Notes under the pieces: generated by a model | What the model saw: only the letters and a program-made list of their open reading frames with translations | Databases searched by the model: none | What the model was told of the DNA's origin: nothing | DNA from: UBA2197 sp034370465 | GTDB lineage: Bacteria; Desulfobacterota; Desulfuromonadia; Desulfuromonadales; UBA2197 | NCBI GenBank assembly: GCA_034370465.1 | Contig: JAXMLA010000144.1 | Span: 1-29,509 of the forward strand | Reading direction: 5' to 3' | DNA: 29,509 nt | In this document: piece by piece, positions 14,751-22,867 of the stretch | Numbering within the stretch: the stretch's first letter is position 1 | Layout of the letters: each line of letters opens with the position of its first letter | Position numbers and translations under genes: made by a program

Positions 14751-16811
14751 TTAGCCGCGTAGGAGCTGCTGCGCCTTTTCGACGATGTTGGCGCTGGTGA
14801 AGCCGAAACGGCGCAGGACTTCGTCGCCGGGGGCGGATTCGCCGAAGTGGTCGACGCCGATGCTGATGCCGCTGTCGCCGACATAGCGGCTCCAGCCGAA
14901 GGTGCAGCCGGCTTCGACCGAGATGCGCTTCTTCACCGCCGGCGGCAGGACGGTGTTACGGTATTCCGCGCTCTGCGCTTCAAAGCGTTCCCAGGAGGGC
15001 ATACTGACGAGACGAACGGCAACGCCGGCAGCTGTCAGTTCCTTCCAGGCATCATGGGCCTGATGGAGTTCGGCGCCGGTAGCGATGAGGATAATCTCGG
15101 GCTGACCGTTGGCGGCATCGGCGAGGATGTAGGCGCCCTGCTGCACGCCGCTGGCCGGGGCGAGGACGGTGCGGTCGAGGATCGGCAGATTCTGTCGGCT
15201 CATGAGGAGGAGGACCGGACCGTCATTGCGGGTCATGGCGATCTTCCAGGCTTCGACTGCTTCGGTGGCATCGGCGGGGCGGAGGACGACGAGGTTCGGC
15301 ATGGCGCGCAGGGAGGCGAGCTGTTCGATCGGCTGATGGGTCGGGCCGTCTTCGCCGACCGCGACCGAATCGTGGGTGAAGATGTAGGTGCCGCGCAGCT
15401 TGCTCAGAGCAGCGACACGGATCGAGGGGCGCAGGTAGTCGGAGAAGACGAAGAAGGTCGAGCAGAAGGGGAGGAGGCCGCCGTGGGCCGCGAGGCCGTT
15501 GACGATGGCGCCCATGGCATGCTCGCGCACGCCGAAAGCGATGTTGGCGCCGTGGTAGCCCCAGCCGCCTTTTTCCGTCCCCTGCAGGCCGGCGACTTCC
15601 ATGAGCGGCGACTGGAAGTTCCCTTTCCCTTTGAGATTGGTCTTGGTCGAAGGGTCGAGATCAGCGGAGCCGCCGATGAGATTGTGGACGCTGGCGGCGA
15701 TGGCGTTCTCGATCTCGCCGCTGGCGGCGCGGGTGGCGATGGTCTTGCCGGGGAGATAGACGGGGAGGGACGCATCCCAGCCAGCCGGGAGCTGTCCGGA
15801 GAGGAAGAGATCCCATTCTGCTTTCTCTGCCGGATAAGCGCGGCCGTAGTCGGCCAGAAGTTTCTCCCAGGCGGACTGTTGTGTCGCGCCGGTGTCAACG
15901 CTGGCGCGGTAAATCGCCAACGCTTCGGCGGGGATAGTGAAGGGCTCGGTGGCACTCCAGCCGAGGTTGAGTTTGGTCTTGGCAACTTCGTCGGCGCCCA
16001 AGGGGGATCCGTGCGCGTCGCAGCTGTCCTGGCGGTTGGGGCTGCCAAAGCCGATATGGGTGGTGACGACGATCAGGGTCGGACGATCGCTCTCCGCCTT
16101 GGCGGCAACGATGGCGGCGTCGATGGCAGTGGCATCGTGGCCATCAGCGACGGTCAGGACCTGCCAGCCGCAAGCGACGAACTTGGCCGCAACATCTTCG
16201 GTGAAGGAGAGACGGGTGTCGGCGGCGAGGGAAATCCGGTTGCTATCGTAAAGGCAGATCAGTTTGCCGAGACGGAGATGGCCGGCGAGGGAGATCGCCT
16301 CGGTGGAGATCCCTTCCATCAGGTCGCCGTCGCCGACCAGGGTGTAGGTAGTGTGATCGACGATCGGGAAACCATCGCGGTTGAAGCGGGCAGCCAGGTA
16401 GCGCTCGCCAATCGCCATGCCGACGGCATTGGCAATCCCCTGCCCGAGGGGGCCGGTGGTGACTTCGACACCGGCGGTCACATGACACTCGGGGTGACCA
16501 GGGGTGCGACTCCCCCACGAGCGGAAAGCCTTGAGATCATCGAGGCTGAGATTGTAGCCGGTGAGATGGAGGAGCGAATAAAGGAGGGAGGAGCCGTGTC
16601 CGGCCGAGAGGACAAAACGGTCGCGATCCGGCCAGGTCGGATTGCTCGGGTTGTGGCGGAGATGGCGGGTCCACAGGGCGTAGGCCATGTCGGCAGCCCC
16701 CATCGGCAGGCCGGGGTGGCCGGAGTTGGCCTTTTCGACCATGTCGACAGCGAGCAGGCGCAGCGTGTTGGCACACAATTTATCGAGTTGTTTCGAAGGG
16801 ATAGCAGTCAC
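14751..16811 (-). CDS. tkt: Transketolase
   Basis: The 686-residue TPP enzyme moves two-carbon units between sugar phosphates in the pentose phosphate pathway. Motifs include ANSGHPGLPMGAADMAY, GPLGQGIANAVGMA, GDGDLMEGIS (the TPP/Mg motif), LICLYDSNRIS, REHAMGAI, DSVAVGEDGPTHQP and GWSRYVG. The GTG at 16809-16811 has AAGGAG at eight bases and gives the family-like start TAIPSKQLDKLC; the longer frame to 16919 would cross the promoter. Its cofactor is the product of the thi genes at the window's left. A terminator-like hairpin lies about 300 bases downstream at 14426-14469. Confidence 0.97.
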   Translation of the reverse strand: MTAIPSKQLDKLCANTLRLLAVDMVEKANSGHPGLPMGAADMAYALWTRHLRHNPSNPTWPDRDRFVLSAGHGSSLLYSLLHLTGYNLSLDDLKAFRSWGSRTPGHPECHVTAGVEVTTGPLGQGIANAVGMAIGERYLAARFNRDGFPIVDHTTYTLVGDGDLMEGISTEAISLAGHLRLGKLICLYDSNRISLAADTRLSFTEDVAAKFVACGWQVLTVADGHDATAIDAAIVAAKAESDRPTLIVVTTHIGFGSPNRQDSCDAHGSPLGADEVAKTKLNLGWSATEPFTIPAEALAIYRASVDTGATQQSAWEKLLADYGRAYPAEKAEWDLFLSGQLPAGWDASLPVYLPGKTIATRAASGEIENAIAASVHNLIGGSADLDPSTKTNLKGKGNFQSPLMEVAGLQGTEKGGWGYHGANIAFGVREHAMGAIVNGLAAHGGLLPFCSTFFVFSDYLRPSIRVAALSKLRGTYIFTHDSVAVGEDGPTHQPIEQLASLRAMPNLVVLRPADATEAVEAWKIAMTRNDGPVLLLMSRQNLPILDRTVLAPASGVQQGAYILADAANGQPEIILIATGAELHQAHDAWKELTAAGVAVRLVSMPSWERFEAQSAEYRNTVLPPAVKKRISVEAGCTFGWSRYVGDSGISIGVDHFGESAPGDEVLRRFGFTSANIVEKAQQLLRG

Positions 16812-16854
16812 AGAAAGGGCTCCTTGGGAAAGATTAAGCCTTAAGCGGCGCGCC

Positions 16855-16882
16855 ATTGTAGCGCGAAAGGCCGGCAAGACAA
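16855..16882 (-). promoter_or_regulatory. Sigma-70 type promoter for tkt
   Basis: On the minus strand TTGTCT (16882-16877) is followed after 16 bases by TACAAT (16860-16855). It lies about 44 bases before the tkt GTG start and inside the longer alternative open frame, which supports the GTG start. Confidence 0.55.
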
Positions 16883-16993
16883 AGAGATATTTCTTTGCAG
16901 AATCAAGGTTTTTGGCCACGATCAGCGCGACGATTAAAGCTTTTGACGGTCCGGGGTTGTTTTCCGTAAGCCCGCGTTTTTTCGAGTGTTGAC

Positions 16994-17022
16994 TTGACTT
17001 TTCTGGATTTGACTGGTATCTT
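16994..17022 (+). promoter_or_regulatory. Sigma-70 type promoter for carD
   Basis: TTGACT (16994-16999; a second overlapping TTGACT at 16989-16994) is followed after 17 bases by TATCTT (17017-17022), with a TG just before the -10. The distance to the carD start leaves a short leader with GGAGG. Confidence 0.7.
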
Positions 17023-17045
17023 CTTTAGGTTGCATGGAGGTACAA

Positions 17046-17528
17046 ATGTATAAAATTGGCGAAATGGCCGTTTATCCGGCCCAAGGGGTAGGAATCGTTG
17101 AATCGATCGAGCCCAGAGACTTTGGCGGCGAGACTCACGATTTTTACATTCTGCGCATTGTCGACACCGACACGACGATCATGGTTCCGACCAAGAATGC
17201 TCACAATGTCGGTCTGCGCCGGCTGGTGGGCGATGACGAGATTCGTGATGTCTTCTCGCTCCTTGGTAAACCGCTGGAAATCCGCCCGGTCCTGACTTCT
17301 TGGAGTCGGCGGCAGCGCGAGTATCAGGACAAGATCAAGACCGGCGACATCTTTGGCGTGGCCGAAGTACTGCGGGAACTCTGCCTGATTCGCGGCGCCA
17401 AGGAACTCTCCTACGGCGAGAAGAAGGTCCTGGAGCACGCGCGCCGGCTGCTGGTCAAGGAGATTGCCCTGTCGCAGGGGTCGGCGGAAGATCTCGTCGC
17501 CGCCCGTGTCGACGGCACCTACATGTAA
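17046..17528 (+). CDS. CarD-family transcriptional regulator
   Basis: The 160-residue protein begins at ATG 17046 after GGAGG. The N-terminal half is the RNA-polymerase-interacting Tudor-like domain shared with Mfd (MYKIGEMAVYPAQGVGIVE.., ..FYILRIVDTDTTIMVPTKNA). The C-terminal half is a helical DNA-binding part (..SYGEKKVLEHARRLLVKEIA..). CarD/CdnL proteins bind the beta subunit and stabilise open complexes at many housekeeping promoters. Its place just before ispD-ispF is a recurring arrangement in this group of bacteria. An intrinsic terminator follows, so most transcripts should end before ispD. Confidence 0.92.
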   Translation: MYKIGEMAVYPAQGVGIVESIEPRDFGGETHDFYILRIVDTDTTIMVPTKNAHNVGLRRLVGDDEIRDVFSLLGKPLEIRPVLTSWSRRQREYQDKIKTGDIFGVAEVLRELCLIRGAKELSYGEKKVLEHARRLLVKEIALSQGSAEDLVAARVDGTYM

Positions 17529-17562
17529 AGGTCAACCGGGCCGCTGTTAATCGTTGTATGAA

Positions 17563-17588
17563 AAAAGACCGCTGTGTAGCGGTCTTTT
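17563..17588 (+). terminator. Intrinsic terminator after carD
   Basis: AAAAGACCGCT (17563-17573) pairs perfectly with AGCGGTCTTTT (17578-17588) around the loop GTGT. The T-run of the stem doubles as the U-tract. It sits 35 bases past the carD stop and before ispD, and can work in both directions. Confidence 0.88.
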
Positions 17589-17622
17589 CATTAAATATCC
17601 GTCCACCCCCTCGCGAGAACCT

Positions 17623-18321
17623 ATGGCCAACATTGCCATTATCCCCGCCGCCGGCACCGGCAGTCGCATGCAGGCCGGCGTCAACAAGCAGTATCTCCTC
17701 CTCGCCGGTCGTCCCATCCTCTTTCACACTCTCGCCCTCTTCGCTGCTCACCCCCGTATCGACCGGATCTGTATCGTTGTCCCCGCCGGGGAGATCGATT
17801 ATTGCCGCAGCGAAATCGTCGAGCGTTACGGTCTAGCCAAAGTCAGTGCCATCATCGCCGGCGGTCTCACCCGCCAGGATTCCGTCGCTAACGGCTTGCT
17901 GGGCTGCAACGCCGCGGACGATGATCTGGTGATTGTTCACGACGGCGCCCGCCCCTTGTTAGGTGTCGCCGACCTCGACGCTCTCCTTGATGCTGCCGCC
18001 CAAAGTGGCGCGGCGACTTTGGGCGTACCGGTCAAGGATACGATCAAAGAGGTGCAGGATGGTGTCATCGTCGCCACTCCGGAGCGCAGCTCTCTCTGGC
18101 AGGTGCAGACGCCGCAGATCTTTCGTTACCAGCTCCTCCTTGCCGCTCACCGCCAGGCGCGCATCGACGCCTTTGCCGGCACCGACGACGCCATGCTCGT
18201 CGAGCGCCTGCACCACCCGGTGACGATGGTGGCGGGGAGTTATTGCAATATCAAGATCACCACCCCCGAAGATCTCGCCATTGCCAGCGCCTTTCTCGCT
18301 GCCCAGGGAGCCCGAGCATGA
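17623..18321 (+). CDS. ispD: 2-C-methyl-D-erythritol 4-phosphate cytidylyltransferase
   Basis: The 232-residue enzyme makes CDP-ME from MEP and CTP, the third step of the non-mevalonate isoprenoid pathway. The nucleotide-binding start PAAGTGSRM holds R15 and K22 (NKQY) with the seven-residue spacing of the E. coli active site (R20, K27). Further blocks are GGLTRQDSVANGL, VIVHDGARPL, VPVKDTIKE, WQVQTPQIFR and GTDDAML. Its stop overlaps the ispF start by four bases (ATGA), showing translational coupling. An upstream open frame runs back into the terminator and is not used. Confidence 0.97.
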   Translation: MANIAIIPAAGTGSRMQAGVNKQYLLLAGRPILFHTLALFAAHPRIDRICIVVPAGEIDYCRSEIVERYGLAKVSAIIAGGLTRQDSVANGLLGCNAADDDLVIVHDGARPLLGVADLDALLDAAAQSGAATLGVPVKDTIKEVQDGVIVATPERSSLWQVQTPQIFRYQLLLAAHRQARIDAFAGTDDAMLVERLHHPVTMVAGSYCNIKITTPEDLAIASAFLAAQGARA

Positions 18322-18806
18322 TCCGCATCGGTCACGGTTACGATGTTCATACCTTGGTCTGCGACCGTGCTTTGATCCTCGGCGGTGTGACCATCCCCTA
18401 TCATCTTGGCCTCCTTGGCCACTCCGATGCCGACGTCCTTCTTCACGCCCTCTGCGATGCCCTGCTCGGCGCCATCGGCGCCGGCGATATCGGCAAACAC
18501 TTTCCCGACCACGATGCCAGCTTCCAGGGGATCGACAGCTTCAAGCTCCTCGCCGTTGTGTTGGAGAAGGTGGCACTGCGCGGCTATCGCCTCGGCAATC
18601 TCGATGCGACGATCATCGCCCAGCGGCCCAAGCTTGCCCCCTTTATTCCCCTCATGCGCGAGAAGCTCGCGGTGGCCTGCGGTTGCAGCGTCGAGCAGGT
18701 CAATGTCAAAGCAACCACGACCGAGGGGCTCGGTTTCGAGGGGCGCGGCGAGGGAATCTCCGCCCATGCGGTTGTCCTCTTGATCGCTGCCGGCGTCCCG
18801 ATCTGA
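18318..18806 (+). CDS. ispF: 2-C-methyl-D-erythritol 2,4-cyclodiphosphate synthase
   Basis: The 162-residue enzyme forms MEcPP from CDP-ME 2-phosphate, two steps after IspD. The zinc ligands D9, H11 and H43 match E. coli D8, H10 and H42 (RIGHGYDVH, LLGHSDADVLLH). The family end TTTEGLGFEGRGEGISAHAV is present. It overlaps ispD by ATGA. The enzyme works as a trimer in the cytoplasm. ispE, the step between, is not in the window. Confidence 0.97.
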   Translation: MIRIGHGYDVHTLVCDRALILGGVTIPYHLGLLGHSDADVLLHALCDALLGAIGAGDIGKHFPDHDASFQGIDSFKLLAVVLEKVALRGYRLGNLDATIIAQRPKLAPFIPLMREKLAVACGCSVEQVNVKATTTEGLGFEGRGEGISAHAVVLLIAAGVPI

Positions 18807-18911
18807 GCTAATTCCCTTTTCCCTGCTTCTTTCTGGAATTTCCTCCGCAAATAAGCTAAGGTCGATGCCCTACAGAGCTGAGACTTTCTTGGCTTTTCTC
18901 AGGAGGTCCCC

Positions 18912-19991
18912 ATGTCCAGCACTTTCGGCACCCTCTTTCGTTGTACAACCTTTGGCGAATCGCATGGCGACGGCGTCGGCGTCATCGTCGATGGCTGTCC
19001 CTCCCTCCTGCCGCTCCGGGCTGCCGAGATCCAGAGTCAGCTCGACCGGCGTCGTCCCGGCCAGAGTGCGGTGGCGACGCCGCGCGCTGAAACCGATCAG
19101 GTGCGCATCCTTTCCGGCGTCGAAGGGGGCTTGACCCTCGGTTCCCCCATCGCCCTGCTGGTGGAGAACAGCAGCCAGCGCCCGGGTGACTACGGTGACA
19201 TGAGTCAGATCCCGCGGCCGTCCCATGCCGATTATACCTACCAGATGAAGTACGGGCTGCGCTCCGCCAGCGGCGGCGGACGCGCCAGCGCCCGCGAAAC
19301 GATTGGCCGCGTCGCTGCCGGCGCCATTGCCGAACTCTTTTTGCAGCGCAGCCACGGCATCGAGATCGTCGCCTGGGTCAGCAGTGTCGGCCAAATCGAT
19401 GCCCCGGTGGTCGATCCCCTCACCATCCAACGCGAACTCGTCGACCGCACCATCGTCCGCTCCCCGCATGGGCCGACAGCGCAGGCGATGGAGGAAGAGA
19501 TCCTTTCCGCCCGCGCCGAGCACGATTCAATCGGCGGCGTCATCTCCTGCGTCTGTCGCAACGTTCCGGCCGGCCTCGGCGAGCCGGTCTTCGGCAAGCT
19601 CGGCGCCCTGCTGGCGCAGGCGATGCTCTCCCTCCCGGCTGCCAAGGGCTTCGAGATCGGCTCCGGTTTTGCCGGCAGCCGCATGCGCGGTTCGGCCCAC
19701 AACGATCCCTTTGTCAGGAAAGGGGATCGGCTCGGCACCAGCAGCAACCATAGCGGCGGGGTGCAGGGCGGGATCAGCAACGGTGAGCCGATCTGCTTTC
19801 GCGTGGCTTTCAAGCCGGTCCCGACCATCGGCCAGGAGCAGGTCACGGTCGACTTTAGCGGCGAACCGACCCTCCTCGCTGCCAAGGGGCGGCATGACCC
19901 CTGCGTCGTCCCCCGCGCCGTGCCGATCGTCGAGGCGATGGCGGCGCTCGTCCTCGCCGACCTGACGCTGCTGCAGCGGCGGATGGGCTGA
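18912..19991 (+). CDS. aroC: Chorismate synthase
   Basis: The 359-residue flavin-dependent enzyme turns EPSP into chorismate, the last shared step of aromatic amino acid synthesis. Family blocks are FGESHGDGVG, RRRPGQS, GLRSASGGGRASARETIGRVA, RMRGSAHND, NHSGGVQGGISNGEPI and GRHDPCVVPRAVPIVEAM. ATG 18912 follows AGGAGG at a normal distance. The kinase gene starts one base after its stop, so the two are likely cotranscribed. Confidence 0.97.
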   Translation: MSSTFGTLFRCTTFGESHGDGVGVIVDGCPSLLPLRAAEIQSQLDRRRPGQSAVATPRAETDQVRILSGVEGGLTLGSPIALLVENSSQRPGDYGDMSQIPRPSHADYTYQMKYGLRSASGGGRASARETIGRVAAGAIAELFLQRSHGIEIVAWVSSVGQIDAPVVDPLTIQRELVDRTIVRSPHGPTAQAMEEEILSARAEHDSIGGVISCVCRNVPAGLGEPVFGKLGALLAQAMLSLPAAKGFEIGSGFAGSRMRGSAHNDPFVRKGDRLGTSSNHSGGVQGGISNGEPICFRVAFKPVPTIGQEQVTVDFSGEPTLLAAKGRHDPCVVPRAVPIVEAMAALVLADLTLLQRRMG

Positions 19992-19992
19992 G

Positions 19993-20976
19993 ATGAAGAA
20001 TAGCGAGCACCCCTTTACCACCCTTACCCCCGAGCGGGTCATGGATGCAGTGGAGAGCTGCGGCTACCGCTGCGATTGCCGGACCTTTGCCCTCAACAGT
20101 TACGAAAATCGCGTCTACCAGGTCGGCATCGATGGCGGCGCACCGCTGATTGCCAAATTCTATCGACCTGAGCGCTGGAGTGTTGCCCAGATTCAGGAAG
20201 AGCACCGCTTCACCCTCGAACTCGCCAGTCATGAACTCCCGGTCGTAGCCCCCCTCTGCGGGGAAGATGACGTCACTCTCCACCACTTTGCCGGTTTCCA
20301 CTTTGCCCTTTATCGCCGTGAAGGCGGCCACGCGCCGGAGTTCGACAACCCCGAGCAGCTCCTCAGCCTTGGCCGTTGTCTCGGCCGCATCCACCGCATC
20401 GGCGCGGTCCGCCCCTTTTGCCATCGTCCCACCCTCGACCGCGCCACCTTCGGCGTGCAGAGCGTTGCTACCCTGCGCGAGCGTTTTGTTCCGCCGGAAT
20501 ATCTCGCCAATTACACGGCGGTCAGCAGCGATCTCCTTGCCGCCATCGATGCCCACTTTGCCGATGCCGGCGCGGTGCAGCTGATCCGAACGCACGGCGA
20601 TTGCCACAGCGGCAATATCCTTTGGCGTGGCCACGGCCCGCACTTTGTCGACTTTGACGATGCGCGCATGGCGCCGGCGGTGCAGGATCTGTGGATGATG
20701 CTTTCCGGCGACGATGATGCCAAACGCGGGCAGCTCGAAATCCTCCTGGCCGGTTACGACGAATTTCACGATTTCGACCGGCGCGAACTGCGCCTGATCG
20801 AAGCGCTGCGCGCCCTGCGTATGCTTCACTACTGCGCCTGGTTGGCGAACCGCTGGAGCGATCCGATCTTTCCGGCGACCTTTAGCTGGTTCAATAGCTC
20901 GCGCTACTGGGAGTCGCATATCCATGAACTGCGCGAACAGCTGGTGCAGATGCAGGAACCGCCGTTATCGCTGTAA
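19993..20976 (+). CDS. srkA: SrkA/YihE-type stress-response protein kinase
   Basis: The 327-residue protein has the APH/choline-kinase fold. The catalytic loop is HGDCHSGN (H201, D203, N208) and the metal-binding DFD block is FVDFDDAR (D220, D222). The N-terminus LNSYENRVYQVG and the phosphate-binding Lys in IAKFYRPERW match the SrkA family, whose E. coli member is a Ser/Thr kinase that delays stress-linked cell death. It lies one base after aroC. A direct link to chorismate synthesis is not suggested by the family; the join may be only positional. Confidence 0.9.
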   Translation: MKNSEHPFTTLTPERVMDAVESCGYRCDCRTFALNSYENRVYQVGIDGGAPLIAKFYRPERWSVAQIQEEHRFTLELASHELPVVAPLCGEDDVTLHHFAGFHFALYRREGGHAPEFDNPEQLLSLGRCLGRIHRIGAVRPFCHRPTLDRATFGVQSVATLRERFVPPEYLANYTAVSSDLLAAIDAHFADAGAVQLIRTHGDCHSGNILWRGHGPHFVDFDDARMAPAVQDLWMMLSGDDDAKRGQLEILLAGYDEFHDFDRRELRLIEALRALRMLHYCAWLANRWSDPIFPATFSWFNSSRYWESHIHELREQLVQMQEPPLSL

Positions 20977-20997
20977 GTCTTCATTGGAATCGGTTGC

Positions 20998-21903
20998 ATG
21001 CATAACTTTCTCCTCCTCATCGTCTGTTTCCTTATCGGTATCGGCCTGCGCCGGACCGGACGTTTTCCCGAGTCAGCTGCGGCCACCCTCAACGCCTTTA
21101 TCATTCATGTGTCGCTGCCGGCGATCACCCTCCTGCACATTCACAAGCTCAAACTCGATCCGACCCTGATCTATTCGGCGCTGATGCCGTGGCTCCTCTT
21201 TGTTGCCGCCATCCCCTTCTTTTGGGGGGTGGGGAAAGCTTTGCGTCTCGACAAGCAAAGCATCGGCGTCCTCATCCTTGTCGGCGGCCTTGGTAATACC
21301 TCCTTTGTCGGCCTGCCGATGATTGAAGCCTACTACGGTAAAGAGTTCCTCCCGGTCGGCCTGATCGTCGATCAGTTCGGCTCCTTCCTCGTCCTCTCCA
21401 CCCTTGGGATCGCCGTCGCCACCTACTGCTCATCCGGTGCAATCTCGCTGGGGAAGATGCTGCGCAAGATCTTCTTCTTCCCCCCCTTTCAAGCTTTGGT
21501 CATCGCCTTTCTCCTTCGTCCCGTCCCCTACCCGGAAGGGCTGATCATTGTGCTGCAGCGTCTCGGCGATACCCTGACGCCGTTGGCCCTGGCTTCGGTC
21601 GGTTTCCAACTCCATTTTGCCGGGATCGGCGGCGAGCTCAAGGCGCTGAGCAGCGGCCTTTTGTATAAACTCCTCCTCGGGCCGGCGTTGATGTTCCTCA
21701 TCTTTGTCCTCCTCCTCGGCGGCAGCGGGGTGACGATGCAGGTGACGATCTTCGAAGCGGCGATGGCGCCGATGATCTCCGCCGGGATCATCGCCAATGA
21801 CCATCAACTCAATCCGCGCCTGACCAACCTGATGATCGGTATCGGCATCCCCCTCTCCTTTCTCACCCTCGCCCTGTGGCATTGGCTGCTGCGCGGCGTT
21901 TAA
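20998..21903 (+). CDS. AEC-family (auxin efflux carrier-like) membrane transporter
   Basis: The 301-residue protein has about ten hydrophobic spans and the family traits LVGGLGNTSFVGLPM around residue 95 and ..LTPLALASVGFQL.. around residue 195. AEC proteins are inner-membrane carriers for organic anions such as malate or for lysophospholipid or auxin-like compounds. The substrate here cannot be told. It follows the srkA-like gene by 21 bases with a weak ribosome site. Confidence 0.88.
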   Translation: MHNFLLLIVCFLIGIGLRRTGRFPESAAATLNAFIIHVSLPAITLLHIHKLKLDPTLIYSALMPWLLFVAAIPFFWGVGKALRLDKQSIGVLILVGGLGNTSFVGLPMIEAYYGKEFLPVGLIVDQFGSFLVLSTLGIAVATYCSSGAISLGKMLRKIFFFPPFQALVIAFLLRPVPYPEGLIIVLQRLGDTLTPLALASVGFQLHFAGIGGELKALSSGLLYKLLLGPALMFLIFVLLLGGSGVTMQVTIFEAAMAPMISAGIIANDHQLNPRLTNLMIGIGIPLSFLTLALWHWLLRGV

Positions 21904-21987
21904 ATGTAAAAATACTGGCAACTCCAGGTCTGTCATAACAAGAATTTGTGGTAGAGTTTACACAACCCTCACAAAAGGAGATTGAGC

Positions 21988-22212
21988 ATGCTGCGACTCC
22001 TCATCGCTCTACTGATTATCGCCCTGTTGGCCGGTTGTTTCGGGAAGAGGGTGCCGCAATTCGCTCCCCGGCAAACACCGAGTCCGGAGCATCTTGCTGC
22101 CGCCAAGAATGACGATTGTCGTTCTTGTCACGACCTCAAACCGTTGCGTCACCATTCGCCTCAGGATGATTGTTTGCGTTGCCACCACCTTTGCAAGGAG
22201 TGCCCCCAATGA
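21988..22212 (+). CDS. Small lipoprotein with two CXXCH haem-binding motifs
   Basis: ATG 21988 follows AAAGGAG at seven bases. The 74-residue protein has a lipoprotein signal (ALLIIALLAGC, lipid site C17). The mature part carries CRSCH (residues 44-48) and CLRCH (62-66), and a third CXXC (CKEC, 69-72) without His. Each CXXCH normally binds one c-type haem, so a dihaem periplasmic cytochrome is likely. Such tiny lipid-anchored cytochromes fit the electron-transfer style of Desulfuromonadales. Its stop overlaps the next gene by ATGA, so the two are an operon. Confidence 0.85.
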   Translation: MLRLLIALLIIALLAGCFGKRVPQFAPRQTPSPEHLAAAKNDDCRSCHDLKPLRHHSPQDDCLRCHHLCKECPQ

Positions 22213-22787
22213 AAAAATCTCTGCTCGTTTTCGTCCTGTCAGTCTTCATCTTGAGTGGTTGCGGGCCGATCCTCGGTCAGTTCATGGGAAGAGGAGAGGG
22301 GATCAAGTCCTTTGAAGTCGTCAGCGGTCAAGCCCCCCAGTTCAAGGCCGGGGCGTCGATTCTGGTCTTCGGACCCTTTGCCAAGACGGCGGACGCCTTC
22401 TATATCTGTCGTGGCGAAGACGCGGCCAAGTTTTCCGACGAATTTATCCGGCACGGTCTGCACAGTGAACTTTACCTCGCCCATGGTTCGGCGGGACGGG
22501 TGACCCTGGCAGAGGCGAAGAAGATGAGCGGCGCGGAGTTGCGTACGGCGCTGGGATTGACGTCTCCGCCGGATTATCTCCTCAGCGGCACCCTGACTCT
22601 GCGCAAGATGACGGTGGCGCCCGCCCGCGGCGTGGTGATGGAGGAGGCCTACGACCTGGAACTCCTTGATCTCCGCACCCAGGCAACGAGCCGTTATCGC
22701 GCTGCCGTCAAGGATCTGGCACAGGAAACCATCCCCGATGTGGCTGCCGCTTTGGTGGAAAAGTTCGGGATCGCGGTCAAAAAGTAA
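22209..22787 (+). CDS. Lipoprotein of unknown function, partner of the CXXCH lipoprotein
   Basis: The 192-residue protein starts at ATG 22209, overlapping the previous stop by four bases, with AAGGAG at eight bases. A signal with lipobox LSGC puts the lipid on C18. The mature part alternates strands and helices (SILVFGPFAKT, DYLLSGTLTLRKM, YDLELLDLRTQ), a layout that recalls TolB-N/CsgG-like lipoprotein domains (LPP20, FlgO type); this is an impression only. A long hairpin follows as terminator. It may tether or serve the small cytochrome made from the same message. Confidence 0.8.
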   Translation: MKKSLLVFVLSVFILSGCGPILGQFMGRGEGIKSFEVVSGQAPQFKAGASILVFGPFAKTADAFYICRGEDAAKFSDEFIRHGLHSELYLAHGSAGRVTLAEAKKMSGAELRTALGLTSPPDYLLSGTLTLRKMTVAPARGVVMEEAYDLELLDLRTQATSRYRAAVKDLAQETIPDVAAALVEKFGIAVKK

Positions 22788-22807
22788 ATAATTGCGAAAT
22801 TCGACCA

Positions 22808-22846
22808 ACGGCAAAAGGCACCCCATTTCGGGATGCCTTTTGCCGT
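22808..22846. terminator. Bidirectional intrinsic terminator
   Basis: ACGGCAAAAGGCA and the following C bases (22808-22824) pair with GGGATGCCTTTTGCCGT (22830-22846) around ATTTC, with T bases at the edge. It lies between the convergent lipoprotein gene and murB and can serve both. Confidence 0.88.
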
Positions 22847-22867
22847 TTCAGTGTCAGGTCGTAGTGC

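Noticed and set aside
14847..16844. Long plus-strand open frame (665 codons) over tkt
   Set aside because: It is an antisense shadow of GC-rich codons; its product has no family look and tkt on the other strand is certain.
16812..16919. Longer N-terminus of transketolase
   Set aside because: It crosses a TTGTCT-16-TACAAT promoter, and the GTG at 16811 has the proper ribosome site.
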